From Ecdyonurus torrentis (lineage: Eukaryota > Arthropoda > Insecta > Ephemeroptera > Heptageniidae): DNA of 64,000 nucleotides. Both the position numbers and the translations under genes were made by a program. The notes below the pieces were generated by a model. The model was not told the DNA's origin. It saw only the letters and a list, made by a program, of their open reading frames with translations, and ran no database searches. The stretch lies in NCBI GenBank assembly GCA_949318235.1, contig OX439133.1, forward strand, positions 26,966,489-27,030,488. Reading direction: 5' to 3'. Positions 23,993 to 39,543 of the stretch are shown in pieces. Position 1 is the stretch's first letter, and each line of letters opens with the position of its first letter.

Positions 23993-25297
23993 ATAAATAT
24001 TATATATATATATTCATTCATATTATAATTTAATTGTAAACACGCAGCTTATATTTTCCCAAACAAATTTTAAAATTTTATTATATGTTTGTTCGCTCGC
24101 AGTGACAATTTTTTTTTATGGAAGTTGACTTTTATAGATTTAGACTCCTCTTATCGGGCAGTGCAAGACTGCAGGTGCAAAAAAAAAAAAAAAAAAAAAA
24201 AAAAATTACAAGATTCTGGACACATACCTCATGTTCTTTTTTTTCCCCTGTTCTTTATACCATTGACGATCCCCTCGGTCCTCAACTATCCCGTCTATTA
24301 TTTTCACAACTATATACAACAATTATACTATACGGTAAATGGATTCTAAACATTTTCTTTTGATTATATTATAATTTAAAGATACCCTGGTTTTCTTGCT
24401 ATTTTATTAATACATTATTTTTTAAAGTTATTTTTTTTTATTTATATTATTAATTATTTACTATATATTTTACTGAAATACTATTTGTACGTGTCACTAA
24501 AAAAAGGTTGAATTTTACATAAAAAGTAACTTGGTATTTTGATTTTGTATCGGGTGGGTGCAGGTGAAAACATATTTTAGCAACCAAAAAGTTGAAAAGC
24601 GTATGATTACCTGACTATGCGACCATAGTATAAATATATATATATTTATACTATGATACGACTTATGTAAGCTTTTATATCTACAATTACTGTACTAGGA
24701 AAAGTTGAAGTGAGTTAAAATGCATACATGTTTTTTTTCTTTTTTTTTAATCCACGCATACACCTATATATTTATTGTCGTTCTAGCGTCCATTTTCAAG
24801 AAAAAAGGCAAGCAAAGACTTCAAAATTATTTCATTAAATATTAAAAATGATGCTAGAATGACGATAAAAAAAGATATATTTTTGGATTTTCATTAACAA
24901 ACCAACTGTAATAATTTTAATTCAATGTAATTGTTTCTTTGAGTTCTCAATATTAATTCATGCATAAAGTAATGAGGGTCTTCTGGTCAGGTAGCAAATA
25001 ATCCCTCACCTAAAATAAAACGCAAATGTATGAGTAGAGGTTACTGTACAATACTGCATCGACTTTTACATTGAGATCTCTGAAAGAGTGCATCAGGTAT
25101 ATGAGGATTATGAGGTATTGGGGAGAAGGTAGACGGGAAAAAATATATATTATATTCTAACACTTTAAAATATCATTTTTTTTTTATTCCTATGTTACGT
25201 AAAATATCGTACTAAAATATTGTTATATGCAAAACATGTTTTTATAATTTGCATTTAAAGAATGCATTTTTTATGTTTCTTTAAAATACTCTCAAAA
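23831..25297. other. Non-coding AT-rich DNA with short microsatellites
   Basis: (TG)n at about 23865-23906, (TA)n at about 23940-23990, and an A-run at 24180-24206. No recognisable gene. Confidence 0.5.
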
Positions 25298-26382
25298 CGA
25301 GATTACTTAATAAATTAGCTTGCCGAGAACAAGAACTTTAAATGACAGTAAGATTTGAATAAATAAAAAAAAAAAAAAAAAGGAATTTCTGACTTACATT
25401 TTTGTCGTAACAAATTTTTATTTTGATATTCATATACAGCAGTATTTTCTACTTCATTTTGAATTCAAATTTATGTTTGTATCATTGAATTAGATTTAAG
25501 AAAAACTGTTTTGCATACATGCAAAAATGGATATTTTCCGTGTTTCATACAAATTGCAGTAAAATTTAACCAATATATTTGACATCAGCATACCAATTTG
25601 CATTTAGGAATAGTTTTTCACGATTCAAAATTTTAAAATCGCGAAACGCCCCCTTTTTAATAATTGATGAATTTCTAAAAAACTATACGTTCCATCAAAA
25701 ACTTGTAATGACAAGAAATGTGTAGAATAATATAATACACTTTGTGTATAAATTTTAGGTCATCTGAAATGTTTTTGAGAATTTGACAATGCTTTGAAAA
25801 TTTTTAAACAGAGGAATTTAAAAGTGCAATGTTTTTATTATGATGTTTTACTTAACTTTTAAAATTTCTCCATGTTTAAAAATTTTCAAAGCATTGTCAA
25901 AAACATTATTCAGATGACCTAAAATTTATACACAAAGTGTATTATATAATTCTACACATTTCTTGTTATTACAAGTTTTTGATGCAACGTATAGTTTTTT
26001 AGAAATTTATCAGTTATTAAAAGAGGGGGGCGTTTCGATCGCGATTTTAAATTTTGAATCGTGAAAAACTATTCCTAAATGCAAATTTTATGCTGATGTC
26101 AAATATATTGGTTAAATTTTACTGCAATTTGTATGAAACACGGAAAATACCCATTTTTGCATGTATGCAAAACAGTCTTTCTTAAATCTAATTCAATGAT
26201 ACAAACATCAATTTGAATATAAAATGAAGTAGAAAATACTGCTGTATATGAATATGAAAATAAAATTTGTTACGACAAAAATGTAAGTCAGAAATTCATT
26301 TTTTTTTTATTTATTAAAATCTTACTGTCAAATTTAAAGTTCTTGTTCTCGGTAAGCTTATTTATTAAGGTACTCATCTCTT
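25298..26382. mobile_element. 1.1-kb foldback element
   Basis: The left arm starts GAGATTACTTAATAAATTAG, CTTGCCGAGAACAAG and the right arm ends CTTGTTCTCGGTAAGCTTAT, TTATTAAGG...CATCTC. The arms are complementary for about 500 bp each, with scattered differences and a variable A-run, and meet near 25840. There is no ORF. It may be an inverted duplication or a TIR-only transposon; no clear target duplication was found. Confidence 0.75.
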
Positions 26383-26688
26383 TTTTAAGAATATTAAGTA
26401 GAATAAAAAAATGCAGTCTTATAATTTTTAAATTGTAAACAGATATATTTATAAATATTTGATCATTATTAGTATTTTTGTGTGATTTTTTTTTAAATTA
26501 CAAAAAAAAACTCTAGTATTTAAAAGTATTAAAAAAGTTAAAATCAAACCATTTATAATCAAATAAAGGTAGTTATAAGTTATAATGAAATTTTAAATTT
26601 GAGGAGCAAAAATCATAGTTTTAAAATTCTACCTCCAAAAAAAAATTTTGCACCGTGATGTTTTGCACACCTTCCTTCACAAAGCAAA

Positions 26689-26888
26689 NNNNNNNNNNNN
26701 NNNNNNNNNNNNNNNNNNNNNNNNNNNNNNNNNNNNNNNNNNNNNNNNNNNNNNNNNNNNNNNNNNNNNNNNNNNNNNNNNNNNNNNNNNNNNNNNNNNN
26801 NNNNNNNNNNNNNNNNNNNNNNNNNNNNNNNNNNNNNNNNNNNNNNNNNNNNNNNNNNNNNNNNNNNNNNNNNNNNNNNNNNNNNNNN
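26689..26888. other. Assembly gap (200 N)
   Basis: Exactly 200 N, directly followed by a (TTTC)n tract, so the gap probably hides a longer tetranucleotide microsatellite. The frames across it carry no information. Confidence 0.98.
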
Positions 26889-26908
26889 TTCTTTCTTTCT
26901 TTCTTTCT

Positions 26909-26952
<44 letters not shown>

Positions 26953-26953
26953 T
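26889..26953. repeat. (TTTC)n microsatellite at gap edge
   Basis: About 15 units continuing out of the gap. Confidence 0.9.
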
Positions 26954-27414
26954 AAAAAAAACGTAATTGTTTGTATTTTTTTATGAAACCAAGATGCAGG
27001 AACTACCTGCGAGTGCTTGCAATTTTAAACACAGTCGCGTCACTTCAAGTGACACTTGAGTAGCGTAAGTAACGTTGAAGTTAAAAAATAAAAATATGCA
27101 TACATATATGGGTAAGATATCATAATAAAATATAAAAATATTACAAAAGTGAAAAATGTTATAATCAAAATCTGGTAATAATACCAATAATAATTGTTCT
27201 TTTTTGGGTTTAAAATGAGAAAGAACATTATATTAAAAAAAAAAAGGAAAAAAAAGAAGAGAAAAATAAAAGTAAATAGTAAATGTAACCCAACGGGTGA
27301 TGAGAAAAAGGCAAAATGCCTATACACTATAAGTGATCTCACACCTTTACCAGAAAAACTGCTTCGTCAATAAATAACATAAAATACATATATTAACAAA
27401 AATAAACAAGGATA

Positions 27415-28525
27415 GCACATATTTTTTACACATTTTCAGTATGCAAATTCCACTCAATATTATTCATTATGTATAATCCTAGCAATTTTAAATTTTAATG
27501 TGCAGGAATAGACACATCATTAATAAAGTAAGCAGAGAGGATTGGTTTTTTGTGAGCGAGATAGTCTGATGTGACAGCTTTTGCTTGCATTTAAATACAT
27601 ACAATTATTTTTTACACCAAATAGACATAATATAAGATATAATTAAAAAAAATTAATAAAAAAAAATTGCAATTGTTTGATTTGTTGTATAAATAAGGCT
27701 ATGGTTCATCTACATTAACGAGTAATTACAATGGAAAAGAGGTTCTAGCGTTCACTGGCAAAGCGTTATATAAGGAAACAACTCGGGGGGAAAATGAATT
27801 TGTGTTAGCAGAGTCGCCCCTTGGACAATCCAATGTAATAGCACTATACCGCGTAAGCCAGAGCACCTTTCTTTAATACATAATTTATTTATATCAACAT
27901 TAAGGTCATATTTATTTGAAAAGCAAGATGATAAAAAATTGATATCAATGTTTTACTAAAGATAATTGATATTTTGCAATTTACACTTTGATAGTCTTAT
28001 AATACTGTTTTCACACTTAGAAAACTTTGAATAACCCAAAATAAAACGAGTAGCACGACCTTGTATGCGCTCAAGATTTGCAGTGTTAGTAAGAGTACTA
28101 GGATGCCAGGCAGGTGCACCATAGCACAGGATAGACCGGACAAGCGCTATATACATCATACGCTTAGCGTTAAAAGTACATTTAGAGAAGCACCTGCCAA
28201 GCATTCCAAGCACCCTAGCACATATTTTTTACACATTTTCAGTATGCAAATTCCACTCAATATTATTCATTATGTATAATCCTAGCAATTTTAAATTTTA
28301 ATGTGCAGGAATAGACACATCATTAATAAAGTAAGCAGAGAGGATCGGGTTTTGTGAGCGAGATAGTCTGATGTGACAGCTTTTGCTTGCATTTAAATAC
28401 ATACAATTATTTTACACCAAATAGACATAATATAAGATATAATTAAAAAAAATTAATAAAAAAAAATTGCAATTGTTTGATTTGTTGTATAAATAAGGCT
28501 ATGGTTCATCTACATTAACGAGTAA
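27415..28525. repeat. Direct repeats of about 300 bp flanking a LINE remnant
   Basis: About 27417-27715 and 28218-28520 are nearly identical, starting GCACATATTTTTTACACATT and ending at the ATTAACGAGTAATTA block. Between them lies 500 bp that includes a reverse-transcriptase remnant. The start of each repeat coincides with the LINE border at 28217, so a duplication with the LINE fragment in between is likely. The second repeat runs directly into segmental copy 2. Confidence 0.8.
27956..28219 (-). pseudogene. LINE reverse transcriptase, C-terminal fragment
   Basis: The - strand frame reads ...MMYIALVRSILCYGAPAWHP followed by STLTNTANLERIQGRATRFI. This is the conserved block after the catalytic core of non-LTR reverse transcriptases (Jockey/CR1/I-like): hydrophobic Leu-Val-Arg-Ser-Ile-Leu-x-Tyr-Gly-x-Pro-x-Trp, then Leu-Glu-x-x-Gln-x-x-Ala-x-Arg. 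The frame is open for 85-88 codons, starts at the repeat border and ends at a stop. The catalytic domain and the endonuclease are missing. Family level beyond non-LTR is uncertain. Confidence 0.75.
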
Positions 28526-29477
28526 TTAAAAAGTGTCTTTCTTATGTCTGAATTATTATCATTTATTATAAATTAATATTTAAGAGAGGAACAGGGGGTA
28601 ACAATTTAATATATTTTTCCTTTCTTCATTGTTTTGTAAAAACAGCAAGATAAAAGTTATTTTCAATGTTCTTGAGGTTAATGAATTTTTAAAGTTACTA
28701 CTAACCAATTATTTACCTAAATAAACAATAATAATGAATAAATACGTAATATTAGCAAGATATTACCATATAAAGTTAAAGGTCATGAACTTGAGACAAA
28801 AATGTTCATAATATCTATAATATAAATGATGATCTTTGACACTAAAATAAGATTGTAATACACAAGACAGCACAGATGTGAAGTTCTGCAGTTTAAACAT
28901 CATAAACTAAACTGTACTGAATTATATTTTACCTGTAATACATGTAGCACATGGACAAAAAAAAAACTGCATAATAATTATGCCAGCTTATTTTCAGTAC
29001 TATTTATTCAATACAGCATAATGTATGCTATACTGCATAATAACTATGTTACATAGCATAAATATTATGTTGTGCGGCATAAATATATTTGATGTTCTAA
29101 TTTAACATTATTTTACTATAATGACATAAATACAGCATAAATTAAGTCATTTATGCTCTCCGTGCATGAAATTTATCAGAAAACAGAAAAGTTAACAATT
29201 AAACTGATCTGTTGAGGCATAAATTACAATATAATAAATTAGATGCATCTTAACTTACGTTATTTACGCGTTATGTGAATATGCATGATTTGTGTTAATT
29301 AACACGTACAACAATTACACGCGCATTAAAAAAAAATTACCAAAAAAAGAAACAATCATTTGAGATACATGAAATTATGTTTGAATCATAATTCTGCGAC
29401 ATTATATCATATTGCTGTAGTGAATAAACAATGCATCTACTTTTAGCGGGATGACTTATGTACTATGTCACATCGAC

Positions 29478-29650
29478 GTTTCTCTAGGCTGTCATGGCGA
29501 ATGCCGGGCTGTGCACTTAGGCCGTGGCCGGCCCGTGTGTGCTTTTCCATTAATTGGAAAGTCCTTACCTGTCGATAAGACAATGTCTTGACTGGGACTG
29601 GGATTGGTGTATAGCACGATAACACAATATGGCAAGTAAAAAAAAAATAT
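29478..29650 (+). mobile_element. SINE 3' half
   Basis: Begins inside the SINE body (TTTCTCTAGGCTGTCATGGC) and runs to the A-tail. It sits at the breakpoint between the two blocks of the segmental duplication. Confidence 0.75.
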
Positions 29651-30308
29651 ATATATAAATTATAACACACATCTACAGCTCTGGCCAAAAAATCCCAAAT
29701 AATTTGCATATGCAATCCGCAACCAAACTTGTTATCATTATGGGAAAATGCAGGTGCAAAGGCACCACAAACATGCCAAGAAAGAGTAAGAATGCATGGG
29801 TAATGAGTTGATAAAATTTATAATAATCATACCAGCAAATATTATGTTGTACAGCACAATTATTTAAGTTGCTCTAGCAAAGTCTAATTTATGCTATGAT
29901 ATAAATGCAGCATAAACTACGTTATTATTTTCATAAACTACTAAGTTATGATGTTTTCATTTACTTTTATAGTTTTCGTATTAACACAAATAGTTCAAAT
30001 CAGTAATAGGATCCCAATAATATATTATATAAAAAATAAGCTAGCCTTCATTATAATATTTTAAAATCACAATTTAATATACGATTAGAGTTAATGTTAG
30101 TTTTGCGTCACAAGATGATGAAATACTAAAAGTTGTTACGTGTTATAAAAATACAGTTATGTCAAGTTACATAAAGTTATCAAAATAACCTCAATAACCA
30201 GGATGTAGAGATCAAAAGTTGAACATGTGAGTTAAATAAAACAGGGGTAGGAGAAACCTAGCACGCGTATATATGAAGGAGAAAAAATTTTGCAGTTGAT
30301 AATTTGAG

Positions 30309-30317
30309 TATAAAAAG
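30309..30317 (+). promoter_or_regulatory. TATA box of the 31.2 kb lectin gene
   Basis: TATAAAAAG about 30 bp before TTTCATTACGCC, a plausible start site. The leader that follows ends in a strong donor. Conserved between the two copies of the segmental duplication. Confidence 0.6.
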
Positions 30318-30339
30318 AACAATTTGACACTAAAAACTT

Positions 30340-30409
30340 TCATTACGCCTACACTTGCCTAGAAGACGACACAACTTTTGACGTCACACTTCTGCAAAAC
30401 ATAACTTTG
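30340..30409 (+). other. Non-coding leader exon of the lectin gene
   Basis: The start is approximate. It ends ATAACTTTG|GTAAGT with the donor at 30410. The next exon would begin at 31209 after TTTTATTTTACAG, two bases before the ATG. It contains TGACGTCA, a full CRE palindrome, at 30379-30386; copy 1 has TGACGTGA. No in-frame ATG is visible in the leader. Confidence 0.55.
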
Positions 30410-31210
30410 GTAAGTACAAGCTGGCAATTTTACAAAAATTATTACTAAACATTTTCTAACGTAAAATGTTCCATAAATATATTGAGTAATATAATTGAAA
30501 GACCTAGTTATTCTCTAGTGCATGACAATTTAACTTCAAATATTTAAATGTATTAATAACAAAAATTTATATTATTTTGATATAAAGAAAATGTTACAGT
30601 AAATTTGTAGTAAATTACTATACTTAAACTTACTGTTAATTTCTATATGTAGGACCCTTTATGTTTCTTAAGTGTTTTAATGAAGGCTTTACAGTTTAAT
30701 TTTTTCCATTCTTTCATTCATTTTATTTGCATTTCCATTGCTTTTAACAAATTTTAATTTAAAATAATTGATAAGTACTGTAAACGATTACCTATCATGT
30801 ATTTTGCTATTAAAAAAATGTTATAAAAATTGTTCAAAATTTAAAATATTTATAATTTAACCGTTGGAATGGATTTTAAAATTTTTAAACAAAATAACAA
30901 AAAAAAAAATAAAAAAATAACTTAAATGACTAATTTTTTTAACATTATTTAAAAATAATATTAAAACTTACTTTGCTATGTTATTTTAAAGCAGCTATGT
31001 CAAGTAAGTTGACTTATATATTATTCAAACTTTATGTTACACCAAGAATTATATTTACTAGCTTGGGACACAAGTATTTTCTAATATGTTATTTGAATTT
31101 AAACTCGAATTACTCGATCTCTGAAAAACAAGAATTAACGAAAATAAAAAGATTGAATTCACATAAAGCTTGTGATTTCAATATGTTAATTTATATTTTA
31201 TTTTACAGAA

Positions 31211-32849
<1,639 letters not shown>

Positions 32850-32857
32850 TAATAAAC

Positions 32858-33202
32858 AAAATAAGTCAATATACAATGTGTTAAGTAACCGTAGTTATAA
32901 AATTTAAAGCAATTTATATACATTTAAATTTTTTATAAAACAAATGTCCATTTATTGTTAGTTTTAAATATTGGACTACCATTTTTATAACGTATCAAGT
33001 ATCTGGACTGATCTTTATTTTATTGATTGCTATAAAAATCAAATGTTATCCACTTCACTTAACACTTATTTTCCCATTAAAAAAATATATAAAATGTTTA
33101 AACAAAATCGCTCTAATATAATGTTTATTATTAAGATCGCGTTTTATTTGGTTCAACATAATTTAGAAAAAATGTAAGTTTTTAGTTTGCACTGCAATAG
33201 TT
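32858..33202. other. Lectin 3' flank, AT-rich
   Basis: No further exon seen. The + frame at 32971-33177 has no motif. Confidence 0.5.
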
Positions 33203-33206
33203 TTAA

Positions 33207-33498
33207 AGGAATAACCCAGAGAAAAACATAAGCATGTATATCACAAAACACTTGATGGGACTTACATAAATAACTTTTGTTTGTCTCAAAACCCAACTGT
33301 AGCTTCGTGGCAGTGATCAGAATATTCAATTGATGCAACCCGCACAACATTTTCATACTAATTTTGCGCAAATTGCATACTTTACAGTTTGTTCACGCTC
33401 TCTCGATGGGCTACATTAACTTTCTAGTAAAAATAGTCATCAGTTTTGAAGATCCCATTTTGCGTTTATACACATGTTGTTTTATGTGGTCTATGGCT
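33207..33498 (+). mobile_element. piggyBac-type MITE with TTAA on both sides
   Basis: TTAA at 33203-33206 and 33499-33502 borders the element exactly. The left end is AGGAATAACCCAGAG and the right end GGTCTATGGCT. No ORF of the element is recognisable. Confidence 0.8.
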
Positions 33499-33502
33499 TT
33501 AA

Positions 33503-34532
<1,030 letters not shown>

Positions 34533-34608
34533 TAACACAACACTATTAAACAATGAATAAACATTATAATGAAGTTTGAGAATTTGAATTATCTTTGTTA
34601 TCTCTGAA

Positions 34609-35307
34609 TTATCTTTCAAATAGTTTAGTAGATGAATGTTTTAGTACAGCTACTTTAGAATTATTAGGAGGGTTATAAGTTATAATGTTTAAATTATGTA
34701 TGGTGTTATTTGTTTTATAGAATCCAGCGTAAGATTGTTTGTACATTGCACAGGTTAAAATACAGATTGAAGGAATAGCCATAGTTCCTAATTTTGAAAA
34801 TTGTCCACGACATGAATCCAAATATTTTAAAACAAGAATATCATAGTGTTTTTTTTTTTGCATTTTAAATATTTCTAAATAAGGATAAAAAATCAATTTT
34901 CAAAAAAAAAAAAGTGTCCTTAAATTCCGTAGCATTTTGAAATTTTATTTTGAGTACCCCTATTTGAGTTTCAATTGTCCAATTGAGTCCCATCAATGTA
35001 TTTCCTACAAAATTAGTTATATTTAATTTATTGTTTGTAGGTAGCATTTATATGCCTTATAATGCTTTAAAAATTACCCCAAAATTTTTTTTTTCTAAAT
35101 GAAGGGCCCTATTCAAAAACAATAAACATCAAAATTTAGCAAACTTTGAGTTCTACAACTTTTACTTGAAACTTTTTTTGTAGCGCCGGTAGTTTTTATA
35201 TTATTTTTAATTACAGGTGCATCAGGTGTGCCCATTTTCACTTTTAGTTCGATTCCCGGGTAAGTTTTTTGAACTAAAAATTTGAGAAAATTCACGTTAT
35301 TAAGCAT
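34609..35307 (-). pseudogene. Unrecognised - strand coding-like region, three adjacent frames
   Basis: Three - strand open frames follow each other (35113-35307, 34865-35047, 34609-34896), of 64, 60 and 95 codons. They are less AT-biased in sequence than their surroundings, with stretches such as GIELKVKMGTPDAPVIK, TLMGLNWTIETQIGVLKIKF and DSCRGQFSKLGTMAIPS that read like ordinary protein. I recognise no family. They could be exons, or a gene broken by stops and frameshifts. Low confidence that this is a gene. Confidence 0.25.
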
Positions 35308-35600
35308 AATATGCGGAAATAAAAATTTATTTAAATTAAATCAAATAGAATTTAATAAAAATTAAAGGGCCTAAGCGTCACCTTTAAACCACCTTTGAAG
35401 GTTGCCCTAGGTCGCAGGAGTGACCTGATGGTTGGGATGGTATTCCAGAAATGTTCATTATAGGATTAGTATAACAAACCCTGAAAGTGTGTTGCTTTCA
35501 TCATATTTTGCAGATTGGCTTAGAATATATTGATGAGGAAACCCCGCTAGTACAGTTTATCTGTCTTCAAATTAATAGTCAATATAATATAGAGTTCGTC

Positions 35601-35753
35601 TGTTTACTCTAAAACACGGAAAAGGAAGTGCCGGAAAAGGAAACCACATGACGGTAAAAGTGAGAGAAAAGTTGGTGCCAGCAGCAAGCTAGGCCTGAGC
35701 TACCTACCACTTTTTATGTCACGTGGTTTCCTTTTCCGCATTTTGAGTAAACA
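35601..35753. mobile_element. 153-bp MITE with inverted ends
   Basis: TGTTTACTCTAAAACACGGA and, on the other strand from the right, TGTTTACTCAAAATGCGGAA. Both continue with AAAGGAA...AACCAC(A/G)TGAC, so the arms are about 45 bp with one 15-base insertion in the left. No target duplication was clear. Confidence 0.65.
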
Positions 35754-36804
35754 TAAGCAGTCATCTAAAGTAGATTTGTTGCTTTTGCTATCAATATTTT
35801 ATTTAAAAGTCCATTACTCAGTCATATTTCTAACTAAATCGTAAGAACTGGAAAAATTTGCTGGACGAATCTTATTGAAAGTTTGTTTGGTTTTTCTTTA
35901 CCATATTTATATGTGATAGGTACAAATATATTTTTTATGGATATGACACATTTAACTTCAAATTTAACGGATACTAATAATTTAACTATCTCTTGACTGC
36001 AATTTTATTTGAAATTGATTGATATTTTAAAAAAATTATAATTTAACTTTTTTTTTTCCAAAATCTTTGCAAGTATATTAATATTCAGTAGATCTTAAGT
36101 ACTTATAAAAAGTGATGAATTTATGGAGCTTTTATTTTCATTATCTTCATTACTTTACTACATCTTATTCATTGATATTAAATTTCTTGAAGCACAAAAC
36201 TTATTTCTCATGACTTGTTGCGTTAAAGATCACCTGCCAATACTAACAACTTAAGACTGTTTACACTCATATTTAAGAGGCACCATTTTGGTGGTCAGAA
36301 ATACACAGGCCACCAAAGGAAAAAAGTTAAATGTCATTTTTTTGAAATACAGCAAACTAAGCTTCAAACCTCAATCCAAGCATTATTTCGAGGTCTTAAA
36401 ACGAGAAAATGCTTAGAGTTGAAATAAACTTTTTTTTTGTACGACAAATGAGAGAAAATATTGTTCCCCTATGCTGGACAAATAATTTCGGCTTCATAAG
36501 TCGAGGTCGAGAGGAGGCGTAAAAAATATATATCGTAATAAAAAATACTTATAGCGCGTAAAAAATTACTTAATTTAGGCCACTTTATGTAATTATAGCA
36601 TAAATGTTGCTAAACTGGAGCAACACTCATAATTATATCATACAACAACATAGTATTTATGCTTCATAACATAATTATTATGAAATATGATGAAAATAGA
36701 TTATACTGTATAAACAAATTGTGCTGAATTTACATATTTATTCTCGTACGTGAAAGAGCAGTATTTTCTAACACAGCTAGAATAGCAAGCTCCCTATAAG
36801 GTGT
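35754..36804. other. Non-coding, with a dispersed repeat
   Basis: About 36308-36475 resembles 22510-22690 (AAAACTAAGCT, CAATC(C/T)AAGC, CCTATGCTGG), a third possible repeat family with inverted GGCCA/CTATGCTGG edges. TTATGC-type words cluster at about 36590-36670. Confidence 0.4.
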
Positions 36805-37065
36805 ATGTGGATAACGTCATATTTAATGTGCTTGGAGGCAATACTGGAGTAACATTGCTCAGCATAGGACAAACTTTATTTAAGCCAATTTTCTTCGGAT
36901 AATCGGTTAACTTTTTGTTATTATTATATTTCTCACATACTTTAGATACTAATTCAACATATTTATAGCATTAAGGCTCTCAAAAATCTTGCATAGTGTT
37001 TTAAAATTGGCAAAATAATTTTGGCAAAAATTATTTACCTAGGCCACCCATGCTAGAACATTTGA
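36805..37065 (+). mobile_element. MITE family A, right-truncated copy
   Basis: AACGTCATATTTAATGTGCT, GGAGGCAATACTGGAG, then TCTCACATACTTTAGATACT; the right end is lost. Confidence 0.6.
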
Positions 37066-37873
37066 TCCCAAGTCCCAATTAACTATATAAATTAGAGAAC
37101 CTGCATGTTTTGTTAATTTTCAATTCATTGAGCTTTAATCTATCTTTACTATTTTATAACATTAATTTGGCTTTTATGATTTTAACATATGAGTATATTA
37201 GACCCAATGATTTTTCTCACTATTATATACAAAATGTATGTTAAGTTTGAATAGAAATAATAATAGAATAATTCAGCGCTGGTTTTAGAATAAAGTTAAA
37301 AACGTCCCTTAGTTTGGTGACAATCTTTCCTAGCAAACAGATTATAAACAAAGAGGATAGCTTGCGTCACTAAACTACAACTTTTTATCTTGTAGATTAG
37401 ATCAGAACGCTATCTATTTTTTTCAACTCTGAGCTACCAAGATTTTACCAAAGTATGTGACTCTTCACTATAACCTAAGTAAGACCAGTGCTGCTTTATT
37501 CTATTGTTACTTGCTTTCAAATGTATTATACCTGACCACGATGGTATATTTTCCTTTGTATCTCCAGATTCTGTTTTTTCTTATTGTTTCTTTTCATCAT
37601 AAAACACCTTAAGGAGTTAAGGGAGCGTAGATGGCAGCACGGTAATTTAAGATAGGACAACATCAGCTATTATAAAATATGTCTGACTTTTTCTTATGGA
37701 AATTTCCCTGTGCTGCCTTTTACGGTCCTTTACCTCCTTAAATAAAAAACTTTTTTAATATCATAACGTACAAACCTAAATATCAACGTTCATGATTTGG
37801 CCGGAGTCATTGATTTCCCATTTATTTTCCTTATATAAACTCCATCGTGTGTACTGTACTACGCTGAAATGTA

Positions 37874-37992
37874 CAGCTTTGGCCAAAAGTTTGAGAACAA
37901 TTTATATAAGCAACCTGCTTCACTTTGCTATCGTTTTGAGAAAACGCTGCAGCCATCGCTGTCCCCCGTTCTTAAACAAATGGCCAGAGCTG
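37874..37992. mobile_element. Tc1/mariner-type MITE, left arm copy
   Basis: CAGCTTTGGCCAAAAG to CTGGCCAGAGCTG-type ends, with TA at 37872-37873 and 37993-37994. About 119 bp, same family as 14775. Confidence 0.8.
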
Positions 37993-38369
37993 TACATTAA
38001 TGTGCTGTGTCATATTGCACAGTAATGTACACATTACCTTGATAATAAATTTTTACCTTTCAAAAACTTGGCTAAATTTGCAGTGTTGTTTTTATGTGAA
38101 AGACACGCTCTGGATTTAAATGGTAAAATATCTTGTCGCGGTCCTGAATACTTACCTTACACTACATGATACTGTAATGTACTTTTTTTTTGCCTGTAAA
38201 ACTGACTTCAGTAACCGCAGGAGGAGACGATGGTCCTGAACTTCAGTAGCAGAGGCACACTTAGATCGCCTTGCTTTTTTTTTTCCTGTAGAACTGACTT
38301 TAGTAACCGCAGGAGGGGACGATGGTCCTGAACTTCAGCAGATTGTGACATAATAATTCTAAATAACTG

Positions 38370-38600
38370 CAGACTAGTATCTGAGGTTATGTACTGAGTA
38401 ATCTGAATACTGTATGGTACGTACTTTACTGTTTGTACATTGCAATACAGTACTGTACTGCAAAACACAGTACAGTAGTACATTACGTGTGTAGTATATT
38501 ACAGCACGGTAAAGTACAGTATGAATTCATGAATAGCAAAATGAACTACTGTCACAAATCGGTCACAGTAGTTCATATTGCTATTCATGAATGCACATTG
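38370..38600. repeat. GTACTGTA-rich block with an internal hairpin
   Basis: CAGTAC/GTACTG words are frequent on both strands. At 38523-38591 a smaller hairpin lies within the arm: ATTCATGAATAGCA ... TGCTATTCATGAAT, with GAACTACTGT and ACAGTAGTTC inside. Confidence 0.6.
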
Positions 38601-38680
38601 TACTAACGGTGCTGTAATAAATATATTACATTTGATTGCTTTGTACTGTTTTTTGCTGTCCATTACAGTACCAAGAGAAG

Positions 38681-38769
<89 letters not shown>

Positions 38770-38834
38770 ATTTGTCTTACAGCAATAAAAATTATTGATT
38801 TTTGTCTATTAAATCATTACTGTATTGCTATAAT

Positions 38835-38883
<49 letters not shown>

Positions 38884-39420
38884 TACTGTAATGGACAGCA
38901 AAAAACAGTACAAAACAATCAAATGTAATATATTTATTACAGCACCGTTAGTACAATGTGCATTCATGAATAGCAATATGACCTACTGTGACCGATTAGT
39001 GACAGTAGTTCATATTGCTATTCATGAATTCATACTGTACTTTACCGTGCTGTAATATACTACACACGTAATGTACTACTGTACTATGTTTTGCTGTACA
39101 GTACTGTATAATTGCAATGTACAGTAAAGTATGTACCATACAGTACTCACATTACTCAGTACTCAGCCTCAGATATTGATCTGCAGTTATTTAGAATTAT
39201 TATGTCACAGTCTGCTAAAGTTCAGGACCATCCTCTCCTCCTGCGGTTATACTAAAGTCAGTTTTACAGGCAAAAAAAAGTACATTGCAGTATCATGTAG
39301 TGTATGGTAAGTATATTCAGTATCGCGATAAGATATTTTACCATTTAAATCCAAAGCGTGTCTTTCCCCTAAAAACAACATTGCAAATTGCTGTACAATA
39401 TGACACAGCACATTAATGTA

Positions 39421-39543
39421 CAGCTCTGACCATTTGTTTAAGAACGGGGGACAGCGGTGGCTGCAGCGTTTTCTCACAGCCAACGATAGCAAAGTGAAGC
39501 AGGTTGCTTATATAAATTGTTCTCAAACTTTTGGCCAAAGCTG
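39421..39543. mobile_element. Tc1/mariner-type MITE, right arm copy
   Basis: Mirror partner of 37874-37992, with the same flanks (ATTAATG-TA and TA-CATTTCAGCGTAGTAC) and TA on both sides. Confidence 0.8.

Larger units (their letters stand above)
28462..30640 (+). repeat. Segmental duplication, copy 2 (lectin promoter region)
   Basis: Partner of 20045-23545. Its middle is occupied by a SINE fragment (29478-29650) and a partial mariner-type MITE end (29685) in place of the 1.6 kb found in copy 1. It ends at about 30640, 570 bp before the lectin start codon. Confidence 0.8.

Noticed and set aside
26648..26986. Open frames through the N run
   Set aside because: Bases are unknown; the frames are artefacts of translating N and (TTTC)n.
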